The notes under the pieces: generated by a model
What the model was told of the DNA's origin: nothing
The model's input: only the letters and a program-made list of their open reading frames with translations
Database searches by the model: none
Shown here: piece by piece, positions 1 to 11,643 of the stretch
How the letters are laid out: every line of letters begins with the position of its first letter
Position numbering within the stretch: position 1 is the stretch's first letter
Assembly: GCF_030272615.1 (NCBI RefSeq)
Contig: NC_081412.1
Span: 143,430,247-143,494,246, forward strand
Origin: Cryptomeria japonica
Lineage: Eukaryota > Streptophyta > Pinopsida > Cupressales > Cupressaceae
Direction: 5' to 3'
DNA: 64,000 nucleotides
Translations under genes and position numbers: made by a program

Positions 1-690
1 ACTTCCAAATCACCATTCAAAAAGGCTGACTTCACATCGATCTGATATACCTTGAAATTCTTGTAAGAAGCATATGCAGGTAGCAATCTAACAACTTCAA
101 TTCTACCTACCAGAGAAAAAGTATCCTCAGAATCAATTCCTTTCATCTGTGAGTATCCTTTACATACCTATCTTGCTTTGTTTCTTACCACTTCACCAAC
201 CTCATTCAGTTTATTCTAGAACACCCATTTAGTGCCAATCACATTCTTGTCTTTAGGTCTCAGAACAAGCTCCCATGTGTTATTCTTCTAAATCTGATTC
301 ATCTCTTCTTCCATAGCCTTTATCCAATTCTCATCTTTACGTGCTTCTACAACATCTTTAGGTTCAATCTTGGAAATCAAGCATATCTCTTCAATAACAG
401 TCCTTCTTCTAGTCATCACACCCTTGTTTTTATCACCAATAATCCAATTTTCTGAATGATTTAATCTTACATACCTCGAAGTCTTCTGATTGTTCTGATT
501 CTTAGGTTCTTGATCTTCTTCACCAGCAACAACAATATCTAGATTAACTATCTCTACTGGAGCGTTATGCTTTAAGATCTCAATTTGCACATGCTTTGAA
601 ACATCTTGATCATCAAACTCATATATGCATGCTCTGATCTACTTTCCATGACATTCATCAACCTTCACATTTTCACTTTCTACTATCTTC
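1..690 (-). pseudogene. pol: copia pol: linker and N-terminal part of reverse transcriptase (broken)
   Basis: Read leftward from about position 240, the reverse strand encodes the start of a copia reverse transcriptase: IGTKWVF, a stop, NKLNEVGEVVRNKAR, CKGYSQ, then VYQIDVKSAFLNGDLE at the window edge. The aspartate in QIDVK is the first catalytic RT aspartate; the YVDD motif is outside the window. Positions 288-590 encode the charged spacer between integrase and RT. An in-frame TAG after WVF and other stops show that it is dead. Family assignment is secure; the spacer has no known activity. Confidence 0.88.
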
Positions 691-691
691 T

Positions 692-1373
692 TCAATATCT
701 TATGTAACACTGGTAGGCCTTTCTCTTATTAGAATAACCCAAGAAGATTCCTTCATCACATCTTGCATCAAACTTTCCTATATCCTCATCTCTTTTGATA
801 TAACATTTTCTTTTGAAAACTCTGAAATATCTAACTATAGGAACATGGCCAAACCATAGCTCATAAAGAGTCTTACCAGAATCACCTTTTATATGCACCT
901 AGTTGAATGTGTAAACAACAGTGCCTAACAACTTCTCTCCAAAAGTTTTATGAAACATTTACTTCAATCAACATAGTCCTGGCAGCATCCAAACTAGTTT
1001 TGTTCTTTCTTTCAACAACTCCAATCTCCCGAGGAGTTATAGGAGCAGATAATTGTCTCCTAATTCCATTTCTCTCATAGAATGTATCAAACTCACCAGA
1101 TGTGAATTCTCCTCCTCTGTCAGATATTAGACACTTTAGCTTCAACTCTCTCTTAGTCTTTACCTTAGCTTTGAATATCTTGAATTTCTCCAACGCTTCT
1201 AATTTCTCCCTTAGAAATGTAAACCACATCATTCTAGAGTAGTCATCAATCAACAACATGAAATATCTGTCACCCTGCATGCTTCTTACTCTTGTAGGAC
1301 CACACAAGATAGTATGTACAAGATCTAATAAACCATTATATGTATACAACTTAATTTTAAATGAATTTCTTGT
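692..1373 (-). pseudogene. pol: copia pol: integrase core and C-terminal region (broken)
   Basis: Positions 948-1373 encode the RNase H-like integrase core, with DRYFMLLIDDYSRMMW, the second catalytic Asp in SDRGGEFTS and the catalytic Glu in GVVERKN. Positions 692-898 encode the typical copia segment after the core: GKTLYELWFGHVP, IKRDEDIGKFDARCDEG and FLGYS. The N-terminal HHCC zinc-binding region is missing because element A inserted at 1373, just upstream of the core. The two segments are separated by a frameshift near 900-950. Catalytic motifs are partly preserved (TPREIG replaces the usual TPQQNG), but the gene is truncated and non-functional. Confidence 0.9.
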
Positions 1374-2317
1374 TGTTGGCAATTGACACTCATCCTATAG
1401 TCACCTTCTAAGGTGAATTGCATTTTTGGGTTGTCATTGATGGCAACCCATCTTCAGGAGATGGTATTTATTCATCCAGACTCATCACTTTACCATTTTG
1501 TCCAGATAAGGCCAACCGGTATACACTCTATGGTTTACACTTGTTAACCAATTATTCTTGGTACCAGTAATTCATATTATGGGACCCAGTAAAGTCATTT
1601 GAGGAATTGAAGGTAGCATGTCACGCCAACATCAAATAGGATCATCAGGATAATTTATAATATACTTTATGATCTAAGACGAAGCTGACGGGTTTATTTT
1701 TATTATGAAGGATGACATGATGAACAAGTTATAAGGGTATATAAGAGAGATCACTTAGCGATGGATGATGTAATTTGAGATGTGAAAAAGTCAGAGATTG
1801 ATAGTATGTGAATTGATGAGTGAATGATAGCATATGTGCATAGTTGCACATGTGCAATCCTAATCAGTAGTAGAACAAAGTATCAATATCACCGATTTAG
1901 TTGAAGAACTTAGAGCTACAACCAGAACTTATCCAACATGGTCAGATGCTTCATTTAAATTCAATATTGTTAAAATCATTATGTAATGATATGTAAGTCA
2001 GTGAGACTTCCATACATGTATTTGAGTAGTGAGCTCTATGTGGTAAGCCTGTATACATGTGCATACCCCTTTATGTAATATTTGTATACCTTGATAAAGT
2101 ATATAGATATTGTGGGTACCACCCCACCGTGGTTTTTCCCTTTACAGGGTTTTCCACATATAAATATTGGTGTTATGGTATTGCTTTATGTGTTCATTTA
2201 TTTATTCACTTTAATTTTATATTTAGTCATCTAGTTTATCAACAATAAGTTCATAAATTCTTACACTAGTAGAACACTGATTCACCCCCCTCCTCCCAGT
2301 GTTCTTGGATTCCAACA
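1374..2317 (+). repeat. 5' LTR of element A (944 bp)
   Basis: It begins TGTTGGCAATTGACACTC and ends GATTCCAACA, directly before the PBS, obeying the TG...CA rule. The matching 3' copy begins at 19249. Near 2125-2175 it has a motif shared by all A-E LTRs: GTGG, a T run, CCC, a short spacer, GGG, a T run, CCAC, then a TATAAA-like sequence that may be the promoter. The terminal section carries a C-rich tract at 2285-2297. Confidence 0.92.
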
Positions 2318-2319
2318 AT

Positions 2320-2333
2320 TGGTATCAGAGCCT
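2320..2333 (+). promoter_or_regulatory. Primer binding site, initiator tRNA-Met (element A)
   Basis: TGGTATCAGAGCC lies two bases after the LTR end. It is complementary to the 3' end of plant initiator tRNA-Met, the usual primer of plant copia elements. Confidence 0.9.
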
Positions 2334-2385
2334 AGTTCCTTGGAAGAGGTTTAACAACTTGAGGAAGATCCAGAACTTAACAACA

Positions 2386-3552
2386 ATGGAAACCGGTTTG
2401 AAGCAACAACTCCAACTTTCTCTTGAGGATCTTGATGATGAAAAAGGAAAAATCAATAAATTAAAGAATGAACTAAAGCAAGCCAAAGAATACATCATTT
2501 CATTACAAGGAAAGCTATCAACTGCTCAAGCTAAGAGGAAAGAACTCTGTGATCAACTACAAAATCAAAGTAGTGATGAAGAAGATGTTTTGAAAGATCA
2601 ATGTCAGAAACTCACTCAAGAGAATACTACCTTGAAGAATGAAATGCAATCCATAACTATGAGAATATGCAAGTAGATTGAAGGCAGAAAGAAGAATGAA
2701 GAAAACCTAGCTCAAGCATTGAAGGATAGATTAGATGAATGGAATAGACTGATACATGATAATGATATGTTGCAACTTGAATTGATTCAGTCTGGGAATA
2801 ATTAACAGTAACTTGAAAGAGAAATCATAATCATGAAAGATGATTTAGCCATTGCAAATGAGTACAAAGACAAGTTCAAAGCTAGCTCTGCAAGACTTGA
2901 TGAATTGCTGAAAAGATAGAAAAATGTTAATGACAAGAAAGGTCTTGGATATGAAGTAGGAGAAAGCTCTGAAACTGCACAACAAGATCAATCATCCAGT
3001 CAGAAGAAGAATCATAACAAAAATTCAAACAATTGGAACCAAAAATCACTAGTAAGACAACCTAATTCTCATAAATTCAATAGCACATGTTTTGTTTGCA
3101 ATAAATATGGTCATGTAGCAAGTCAATGCAGAAATAGGAATAATCAGAACAATGCATCATTCACTGGTCAATGCTTTAACTACAATAAACATTGTCATAA
3201 GTCAGCAGAATGTAGAAGTATTAGAAATGTCAGATGTCATGCTTATAGTAGATATGGACATATGGTTAACCAACGTAGATCAAAATAAAATCAAGGGTAT
3301 AGCAAAGTAATTCAAGAGAACAATATTACCTGTTATGCATGCAACAAGATTGGACATATTGCTAAGTATTTCAGGAATAAGAATCCACTGGTAGCTAATG
3401 GAAATTTAGATGAGAAAGGAAAGACAAAGGTTGAAGATATCAGAAAACAACATGAGAAAAGATGGGTTCAAAAATCAGAAACACAATTGACAGATCAATT
3501 GGTAGAACAAACAAGTCCTGCACCAGAAGCAAGAAATTCAACCGGTAACTAA
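2386..3552 (+). pseudogene. Element A ORF1: coiled-coil and zinc-knuckle gag-like protein (broken)
   Basis: One frame runs about 389 codons from ATG 2386 to TAA 3550-3552, with several internal stops, for example after RICK at 2674 and near 2805, 2920 and 3288. The N-terminal two thirds is charged and heptad-like, so coiled coil is predicted. The last third has four zinc-knuckle positions: CFVCNKYGHVASQC is a perfect CX2CX4HX4C; CFNYNKHCHKSAEC, CHAYSRYGHMVNQR and CYACNKIGHIAKYF have lost one or more ligands. No copia capsid (UBN2-type) region is recognised. B, C and D carry the same architecture. The likely role is RNA binding and particle assembly, by inference. Confidence 0.82.
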
Positions 3553-3927
3553 GGCACTTTGCCTTAGAGGTAGGAAAATCATTGAAGATCATGCAAACAC
3601 CTCGGATTAGGTTCGAAGTCAGGGAATTCTGATTGTGGATGGACACTCAAGAGGATTCAAGTGTTTATCAAAACCTACATGCAGATTATGTGATCCGGTC
3701 AGATTCTTCAGTCGTATTTATGACAATGGAAAATTAGGGTTAATGGTGATAAAAAGAGGAAAAGTTAAATCATTTCTTCACACAATGATCGAGTATTTTG
3801 AAGAGCAATTTCAAAGGAAATCAAGAGTCCTAAGGTGATTTGTGTAAGCATCTGAATCCGAAGAGCATTTCATCATCCAGAAAGATATCAAGGTATTTAC
3901 CATTTGCTAAAACCCTCAAAATTTATC

Positions 3928-5217
3928 ATGGCATCCTCATAAAATGTTGATACTCCCATGGTAGTTGAAATCAAGAACTTCCCATGCCCAAAATTCAAGA
4001 AACATACTTACAAATCACTTCAGGATGATCCTTTGGGGGCATTTTCTAGTGTTTGTCATTGTGCTCTTCACATTGAAGATATTAGGGCATATATTTATTG
4101 CAATATAGAAGAAATCGAGAATTATGAAATATCTTGCACATTCATAGATCATCTTATCACTGAAAATCAACTCAAACCAGAATATGCATAATTGAGGAAA
4201 AAGGGTTTTACCCAATTCATGGATTTTCCGTCCTTCGACAAAGATGAATGGGTGACATACATCCTCAGCCAAATTCATGGGGAGTTCTTATGGTTGGACT
4301 GGCCATACAAGATAACAGATGAAGTGATCAAGAATATCACATGCCTCTACAAGGTTGGAGGTATGCCATGGCTTCCACAGATATCAAACATAGATGTATG
4401 CAAACTCACTAGTGGAACGTATGATGGTAGATTAATGCGAGTTGATGATATCAAGGACCTTGATGTGAAATTTGTGGCAGTGGTGATTGGCTATGAGGTT
4501 TACCAATCTAACCGATTGAACTCATTCTTCGGAACCACCATTCACATTGCTTATTAGATGGTTAAAGAAGATGCACACTATGACTTATGTAGTGTGATTG
4601 TCAAGGAATTGATGACCAACCTCCGAAAGATCAAGCAAGATACAAAGAATACATTTCGGTATGGTTCTCTGATTATATGCTTAACCTTTTACTTTCTAGT
4701 GAATATGGTGCCCAGTTATGGAAGAATTAAATGGGAATTTGATAGACCAGTTGCAACTCAAATAGCACAAATACTAGACTGGCAGGGAGAAAATTAGCAA
4801 AAGGATAACTTGTGGGCCTTTTTCAAAACATTTCAAGAAGAGATAAAGAATAGGGTAAGGATTCCGGAAGAAATTATGGATAAATATCGGGACACAATTT
4901 GTTTCATGGTTAATAAGGATGAATGCATGATGGAGGTAGTCCATCCCATAACAGTTTGGATTATGCCAATGGGCTATGAGGTATATGTGGCCACACTTGA
5001 TGGATATGCACATCTACTCACAACTCCAATTGATGTAATAGAAGAAAAATTTGTCACTGCACAAGAGAAAGGACTAAAACTCCATAAGGAACAAGTTGCA
5101 TCCAACATCACAAGGAAAATGACAAGAGTTGAAACTAAGCAACTAATTAGTGAAGGTCATGATAGGGAAGAAGTAGAAAAAAAGGTTAGAATCTTGAACC
5201 CCAGAGAAAAGAATAGT
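3928..5217 (+). pseudogene. Element A ORF2, N-terminal part; function unknown (broken, split by F)
   Basis: It follows ORF1 after about 375 bp and starts at ATG 3928, with a stop at codon 5. The frame then continues through stops at 4189, 4555 and 4795 with little shift. Conserved landmarks shared with B, C and D are DDPLGAFS, then YILSQIHGEFLWLD, ITDEVIKNIT with GGMPWLPQIS, and DLDVKFVAVVIGYEVY. A hydrophobic stretch near 4670-4710 and MGYEVY at 4970 follow. A lysine-rich linker begins just before F interrupts the frame at 5217. No pol or protease motif is visible. The folded N-terminal half may be distantly related to plant transposon/PMD-type domains; that is inference. Confidence 0.75.
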
Positions 5218-6735
5218 TGTAGACACCTAAAAATGGTCAACGCTTGCGGAGTCATATTTTAACATTTGCGCATTGCCTCATTTTAGGTTTTTACGTCGCA
5301 TTAACATTTCTCCTATGATTCACACTTGGTCTTTATCATTTGCGAACATCGAGTCATTCCTCTACACTCTTCATTCGTCTTACTCTCGAATTTGGTCTTG
5401 TCGACAACAATCTCTAGTCATGATTTTAATCGATCTTATCTTATTGCATCAATGTGCATGCTCATTTGTCATTATTTTGGACATCGTCAATCCTAATTAG
5501 GGTTTTGTCCTCCTATCAATTTTGCGATCGATTTGTCATCAATTGTTGTCCTCTTATCAATCTTGTCATCTAGCGATCGATTTATCATCAATCCTTATCA
5601 TTTTCAAATCTTGTCGCTTAATGATCGATTTGTCATGGGTCGTTGTCATGTTCGATTTTGTCATTTTGCGATCGATTTGTCATCGATCGTGGTCATTTTC
5701 AATATTGTCGTTTTGCAATCTATTTTTTCATCGATCGTCATCCTTCTCAATCATGTCAATTTGGATCAATTTGTCATTGTTCCTCGTCAATTGGCGTATT
5801 TTATCAATCAAATCATTTATCACATTGGTCATTTATCAATCCAAAATCAAATCGAATCGAGTCAATTATCTTTCATCAAGACCTAATTCATCTTCTAGGG
5901 TTTCGTGATTTAATCATTTAACCTAGTTTGTCATTTCCCTCTTTAGGATTAATAAATTATTTATTTATCCTAAGTGTTCTCATCACAATTAAATGTTCAT
6001 TTAATTGGCTAATCATTCCTCTTTGTGAATTAATTAATAAATGATAAATTATTAATTAATTTACCTAATTTCTAATTTCCATCAATTTCTTAATTCCTAA
6101 ATTCTTAATTCTCTAATTTCCTAATTTTCTAATTCCTAATTTCAATTTCCTCCTATTTCTCTCCTAAATTCATGGAAATGACATATAAATTTGTCATAAT
6201 TTGTCATAATTGACAATCAATCAATTCTTGACATAGAAATTTGTCATAAATTGTCATAAATCATCAATCAACAAATTTTGCATAGAAGGTGCATAATTTG
6301 TCATAATTGACATAATTGATTTGCAATTTCCATTTGAATTGAATCATGCTAATTTGATCATTTCTCCAATTTATCTATAAATTGGATGATCTTCATCAAT
6401 CAAAGCTAATTGGTAATCAGACTATCGAATTTCTAGTCAATCACATTTCTAGTACTCTTGATCAATAATCTTGTCTACTTGCTTTCAATTATGTGTGTGC
6501 ACTTGTAGGTGAGATCCACAACCAAACCATTTGAAGAGGAAAGAAGAAAAATGGAGCCGCATGAAGGAGCATTCAAATCATACCTTTGGTTTGCTTAATT
6601 TCTAGTTTTGAATGTTTTTATTTCATGTCTCTATTGAGTGTTGTTTAGGATAGATCATTGCAATTGTGCTTTCGTGATTGGGCTAGATTACTATGTTTAT
6701 AATGCTTGTGATGATTTCCTATTTCCTATGCTACA
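5218..6735 (+). repeat. 5' LTR of element F (1518 bp)
   Basis: It is nearly identical to 16492-18009, with the same length. Differences are mainly C-to-T or G-to-A, many at CpG. It contains a 48-bp tandem repeat block (5526-5810), a very AT-rich stretch with AATTAATT palindromes (about 5950-6130) and repeated TTGTCATAA motifs (6190-6320). Confidence 0.97.
5526..5810 (+). repeat. Diverged 48-bp tandem repeats inside F LTR (about 6 units)
   Basis: Each unit starts near GATCGATTTGTCATC and is 47-49 bp long, with starts at about 5526, 5575, 5623, 5670, 5717 and 5764. The block is repeated in the other LTR at 16800-17084, so it predates the insertion. It may be a U3 enhancer-type array; this is inference. 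Confidence 0.8.
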
Positions 6736-6740
6736 TTAAT

Positions 6741-6758
6741 TGGTGAACCCGACGTGAA
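6741..6758 (+). promoter_or_regulatory. Primer binding site, tRNA-Trp type (element F)
   Basis: TGGTGAACCCGACGTGAA lies five bases after the LTR end. From memory of plant tRNA-Trp, whose 3' end reads TTCACGTCGGGTTCACCA, the complementarity covers 18 bases. Initiator tRNA-Met does not fit. Confidence 0.8.
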
Positions 6759-6854
6759 CACTAACCATCTAACCCCTTTACTGTGTCTTTGAGTGCTTTT
6801 GAGTTGATTTGCAGGCCAAAAAACCCAAAAATAGGGCAGTGTAGGGCTTTCTGG

Positions 6855-6980
6855 GGACTTTTGCGCCTGTGTGAGACAACCTGCGCCTATGTCAAGCAAC
6901 TTGCACCTATGTTGAATACATTCTGTGCCTGTGTCATGAATTTTGCGCCTGTATCATGACTTCTGCGCCTGTGTAAAGTC
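6855..6980 (+). repeat. Array of GCGCCTGTGT-type motifs after the F PBS
   Basis: Five or six copies of (T)GCGCCTGTGT or close variants (GCGCCTATGT, GCACCTATGT, GTGCCTGTGT, GCGCCTGTAT) are spaced about 20-23 bp apart. A related array, partly in inverted orientation, lies near the other end of F at 15846-15968. Confidence 0.8.
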
Positions 6981-8817
6981 CAGAACAGAGGTAAAACTGC
7001 AGTGTTTTACTTGAAAATTGTCTGGATTTTGCATTTTGTTTTCTATGTTTTGGTTTTTGGTACTAATTATCTGTGCAGCATCTTGGAATACACATGGCAA
7101 AGACAACAAATGAAACTACTAACATGTGTTATGAAGAATCGATAGTCAAAGAATAAACACCTCAAACTTCTAACTTGGGTTTTGCAGGTTGCCTTGGAGA
7201 AACAACTAAACTTGGTGTTTGTTATTAATGTTTTAGGCACCTAGTGATTTCTAAATAGGTTGGAATGAATATGTTTTTGCTTTGATTGTTGAGTGTGACA
7301 TTGGAGTAGGAGAGTATGCTCTCATCCTTCTTAGGGTGATCAGAAATCCAGATCTTCGATACCATGCTCATGTCTTTGATTGTGTGTCTCCTTTAGAGGG
7401 CCTGCCTTCCCGACTACTTTGCTTTTGCAAGCAAGTGATAATCATGAGAAGGGAATGACCCAAAGTGAGTATGGCTAGAATTCCTTGGCATTCTAACTCA
7501 CTATAAACAAATACCTGATGAGCGAAAGCTTTGAAGGAAGGGTTACGTGGGAATTGCAGTTACTTGGGAAGTGATGACCCTTGAACTCTTTCTCATATCA
7601 ACATCTAAGTAGGGCCTCTTGGTCTAAATCATGCTTGCATGACTACATTTGTTTGGTATCTTGATGGGCTTAATGTCTCAATCACGCTTGCGTGACATCA
7701 AGGAGTAACGCTTAACAGAAATCCTTACTAAACACCTTGTATTTAGAGGCCAAAAAACCCTTCTAGTTGCTTGAGAAGGACAAGTTCAGATACTTGGAAG
7801 AGATACTAAGTTCGCCATTGGGAGATTTCCATGGGGACTGATGCTTGGCTGCCCTAAGAAGTGAGTGCCGTGGAGGGGAGCCCGTGGGGTCAAGCATCTA
7901 TGTATTCTCCTTGAATCCCATAATGAGTCTACCTCTCAAGTACCTAATGTCCTTGCCTACCATAAGAAATGTGGGAATGAGCATGATTGTCTTGAGTCTA
8001 AGTTGCAATATCTTGTATTCTTTGCTTGTCAAAAGTTGAATTGCACCTTATTTCAAAAACAAGGCAAATTGATTCAAAACAAGGTTAAACACAAGAACAT
8101 TTCATCCAACAAAGTTCAAATTCAAAACATCTTCAAACATGGTTGTCAAACATTGTTCAAAATCTTGTCTCAACATTCATGTCACTTAGATTTAGGTTCA
8201 TCCTAGGTTGCATTTTGCAAAATTCATTGTCAAGTACCAAGGTTAGGTTTCACCTAAGTCATACTCCTTTGCATATCAATAAGGGTCACCCATTTGCATG
8301 TGTCCTCTTGCATTAAACTCATACCATTGTCATACTTTCCATACCCTAAGTCTCTTCATTAAGTTTAGGTTATTATCATATCATATTAAAGTCATTTTCA
8401 TAGTAGTTGTCCCTTTGCATATAGTCTCAAAAACTAGGTTTTGTCATACTTGAGTAATCCAAATCTTTGATAAACCCTAAGTCATTGTTAGGAAGTCTAG
8501 ACCTTATCAAACTTTTGTCCTTTTGTCATCAATGTCACTTGGTCAAACCTAGCTTAGTATCCAAGCATATAGGGGAGACATTGTCATTTTGTCCTTTTGT
8601 CACTTGGTCCTTTTGTCCTTTGAGGTCTAGGCATCATTTCAATTTCCTAAGGGTCTCTTTTTAGAATTGCATTCAAAAAGTTTGTCCAAATCTTGAAAAA
8701 CAACCAAAAACATAGATTGCACTCTTGCCATAGATTGCATTCTCATCTATTTTAGTTTGCATTTAGTTGCATATCATACATTATCCTTGAAAAATCCCAA
8801 AAACATTGCATAGTGAC
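6981..8817 (+). other. Untranslated leader of element F
   Basis: About 1.8 kb between the PBS-side motif array and the long ORF. No ORF is supported. The 3' half (7900-8800) is rich in TTGTCA, CATTGTCA and AACATTTC-type words, but no clean tandem repeat was resolved. It may hold packaging signals, by inference from its position. Confidence 0.6.
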
Positions 8818-11643
8818 ATGTCTATTGAAACAAGGTTCCAAGCACCAATGATGCAACAAAGTTTGACATATCAATTGACAATGCAATCACAATTATATCC
8901 AACCCAACAACAAGGCAATATCGATCAAATTTATCATGATGATGTAAATGTCCAAATACAAAAACTAGAGGAGAAACTATCTCAAGAAGAAGAGATATTG
9001 GAACAAAGAGTGAAAAACATTGAAAAGAATAGATCACAAATGTCCAAAGTGTTTCAAAAATTTCCAGGTCAAAATCCAAAGATTGAGCCAATTGATGTAA
9101 GATCTTTTCTTGAATGATCAGACATACCAGCTCTCCTCTCACAAATAGAGATGATGAAACAATTTCAAGAAAAGAGACAACATCAATTTCAACATTATGT
9201 GCCTCCACAACAAGAACAAGGTGTTTACTATCAATCAGATTTTCAACCATCACAACCAATTGTTCAACATATTCAACCAATGCAACCAATGGTCCAATTT
9301 CAACAATATGTCCAACCAACTATACAATGTCAACAAATAGTTCAACCAATGGTGGAATATCAACAAGTTCAATCAACATATCAATGTCAACAACCACAAT
9401 CACAAATTCAAAAACAAAACTTGCAACATTCACCAACCCAAGTTTCAAACATGTCAGAACAATTGAACCAAGTCCAATATCAAAACATGACATCAAACCA
9501 GAACCAACTCCTTGCCAAACAAGTTCAAATTCCAGATACAACTATTTCAAAACCTCAAAAGAAAGATGGCTTTATTGCAATGCTCTTAAGGAAACTACCA
9601 AGTGAGTTCTTTGAGGAAGATCAAAATAATACAATTCTATCTAGCAATGCCTCATCCCCTTGCAAACAAATTGACTCTCCAGTGACATCTATCCCTACAC
9701 CTTTAGAAGTTTCACAAGAACCTTCCATATTGTCATCGTCAAACAATACACCCAAGGATGCAATTATCCAAGAGTTATCCATAATTGATTGCCAAGATAA
9801 TCCAATTCATGATGCCCATCCTTGTCATGTTTCAGAAATACAAGACCCAATGCCACCATGCACTTTATTGCCATTACCTATTTTAGAGGACCCCATTCAA
9901 AGTCCCTCTTCCTCATGTTCAAGCATTGATTCCTTGCCAGAATCCATCACAAATGTTCAAAGTGCATCCCCTTCATGCCAAATCATTGATTCCTTGTCAG
10001 AATCCTCCATGCATATCCAAAGTCCAACCTCATGTCAAGAGGATAATTTAGAGCATGAAGAAACGTGTCTTAAAACATATCAAGATCAAGATCCTGAAAC
10101 CTTATCATCCCATCCAATTGTTGACCAAGACCCCATCTTCCCAGAAACTCATGATGATTCCTCTATTCTTGTCCATCCTATCCAAAGTCCTATTGACACT
10201 CCATTCCCTAAGCAAGATCAAGATATCCCAGTTCATCCAATCCCAAACGATCTCCTTCCATTTCATGAAAAAAATGTCCTTTCAGATCTCATTGACATTC
10301 TAGATATCCCTTCCATCCTTTCCGATGATCCCAATGAAAGTCAAGAGCAAAGAAACTTTAAAGAGGATTCCAATTATCTTCCTCCTTGTCAAGATCAAAT
10401 TATTCCTTCAGATCCTCCACATGATCCACTTGTTCCTCCATCTCCACATCTTAATGCTCCATATACACTCCAAGATTGCATTTCTTTTGATGATCCCATT
10501 ATTTCTCCCATTCCATCTCTTGAAGAGCCTGTCATTGAACCATGTCCACTACACAATCCTAGTCCCCCACATGATCCTAATCCCCCTCATGATTCTAACA
10601 TGTCAGTGCAAGATGTTCATGAACCCTCGACATGCATAATGGGTTCTTCCACTTTGGTGCAATCTGATCCACTTCAAGATCTCATTATTTCTCTCATATC
10701 ATATCCACCTCATAATGGACTCGCATCTTCTTCCCAAAGAAAAGAGTATCCTACAAGTCAAGATATTCATAAAGGCAAAGGAGTAGACCTTCATGAGAAA
10801 GAACCCCTTCATATCAAAGAATATACTAATGGTCATGGCTACAGAGCTCACACTCAAGGCATTGGTATCCCTTCAAAGTCAAAATCCAAATGTCCACCTT
10901 CCCCATCATCGCTTCCATCCATTCTAGGTCCCTATATCCCTCCATCTCCTATGTAACATCAGCAAAGGCACACATCTTGGAGAACCTTCCATCCATCCCA
11001 CATGCCTCCATATCATTCCCATCCACACCGACATTCATTCCCTCTTCCAAGCAATTTGGATGCCAAGTATAAGCATCATAAGTCTAGTAATCCATATGTA
11101 TTCAAGGATCAACATGTCCAATATAATCGACATGTCAAAACAAAGAACAATATGATCTACAAAGAAAAGGAAAAATCCAAAAGGCCACAAAGGCCCACTG
11201 AGCAAAATAAAGAAAAGTTAAAATATATATGGGTTCCTAAATCCCTTGTGCAAGCAATGCACTCCAAGAAATCACAAAAGCATGAAAAATCAAAAACCAT
11301 GTGGATCCCTAAGCGGCTCCTTGAAGCACAAAAGCCTAAAGAAACATCCAACTTGGCATCCAAAATTGCTATTCCTCCATCTAAACCTCTCAAGTCTATT
11401 CCTTCATCACCTTCTTCATCCATTTTGGGCCCTTATGTCCCAAAATCTCAAGCTATTCCTCCATCCAAATCTCAATATCCAAAATACATTTTTTCTCCAT
11501 CAATCCACCACCCATCAAGGTGTGTGCCAATTTCAATCTTGCCTTCATTTCCATCTGCTCAAGGCCAATTCTTCCAATACCCTATCCATTATCCAATGCA
11601 TATTTTCCATCCTTCGATCCCTCTGGTCCAATCCTTTGCATAA
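8818..11643 (+). pseudogene. Element F long ORF: Gln/Pro/Ser-rich protein of unknown function, two in-frame stops
   Basis: A single frame of about 940 codons from ATG 8818 to TAA 11641-11643 is interrupted only by TGA at 9115 and TAA at 10954. Both are explained by C-to-T changes (CGA to TGA, CAA to TAA). Residues 1-100 include a short coiled coil (QKLEEKLSQEEEILEQRV). A Gln-rich block with repeated VQPM/QQ motifs follows (9150-9550), then a long acidic Pro/Ser-rich region with DP and SPSS repeats. A basic C-terminal third follows. ILGPYIPPSP (near 10920) and ILGPYVPKSQ (near 11430) form an internal repeat. No zinc knuckle, protease or pol motif is seen. By position it could be a gag-like or host-derived protein. 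Confidence 0.75.

Larger units (their letters stand above)
1..1373 (-). mobile_element. Ty1/copia LTR retrotransposon fragment (element G), cut by the left window edge and by element A
   Basis: Reverse-strand translation gives plant copia pol in the order integrase then reverse transcriptase, running right to left. The 3' part lies beyond the left window edge. At 1373/1374 it is cut by element A, whose LTR begins TGTTGGC. The gag/protease side, expected beyond A's right end, is not recognised in the window. The integrase and the integrase C-terminal region closely resemble those of element E, so G and E belong to the same copia lineage. It is the oldest layer of the left nest, because A inserted into it. 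Confidence 0.92.

Noticed and set aside
5522-5921. Three overlapping plus-strand frames at 5522-5921 and again at 16899-17195
   Set aside because: They lie inside the LTR 48-bp repeat block, are duplicated in both LTRs and resemble no protein.
8822-9541. Val/Leu-rich minus-strand frames at 8822-9319 and 9320-9541
   Set aside because: They are the shadow of the Gln-rich part of the F ORF (CAA/CAACCA codons read backward).
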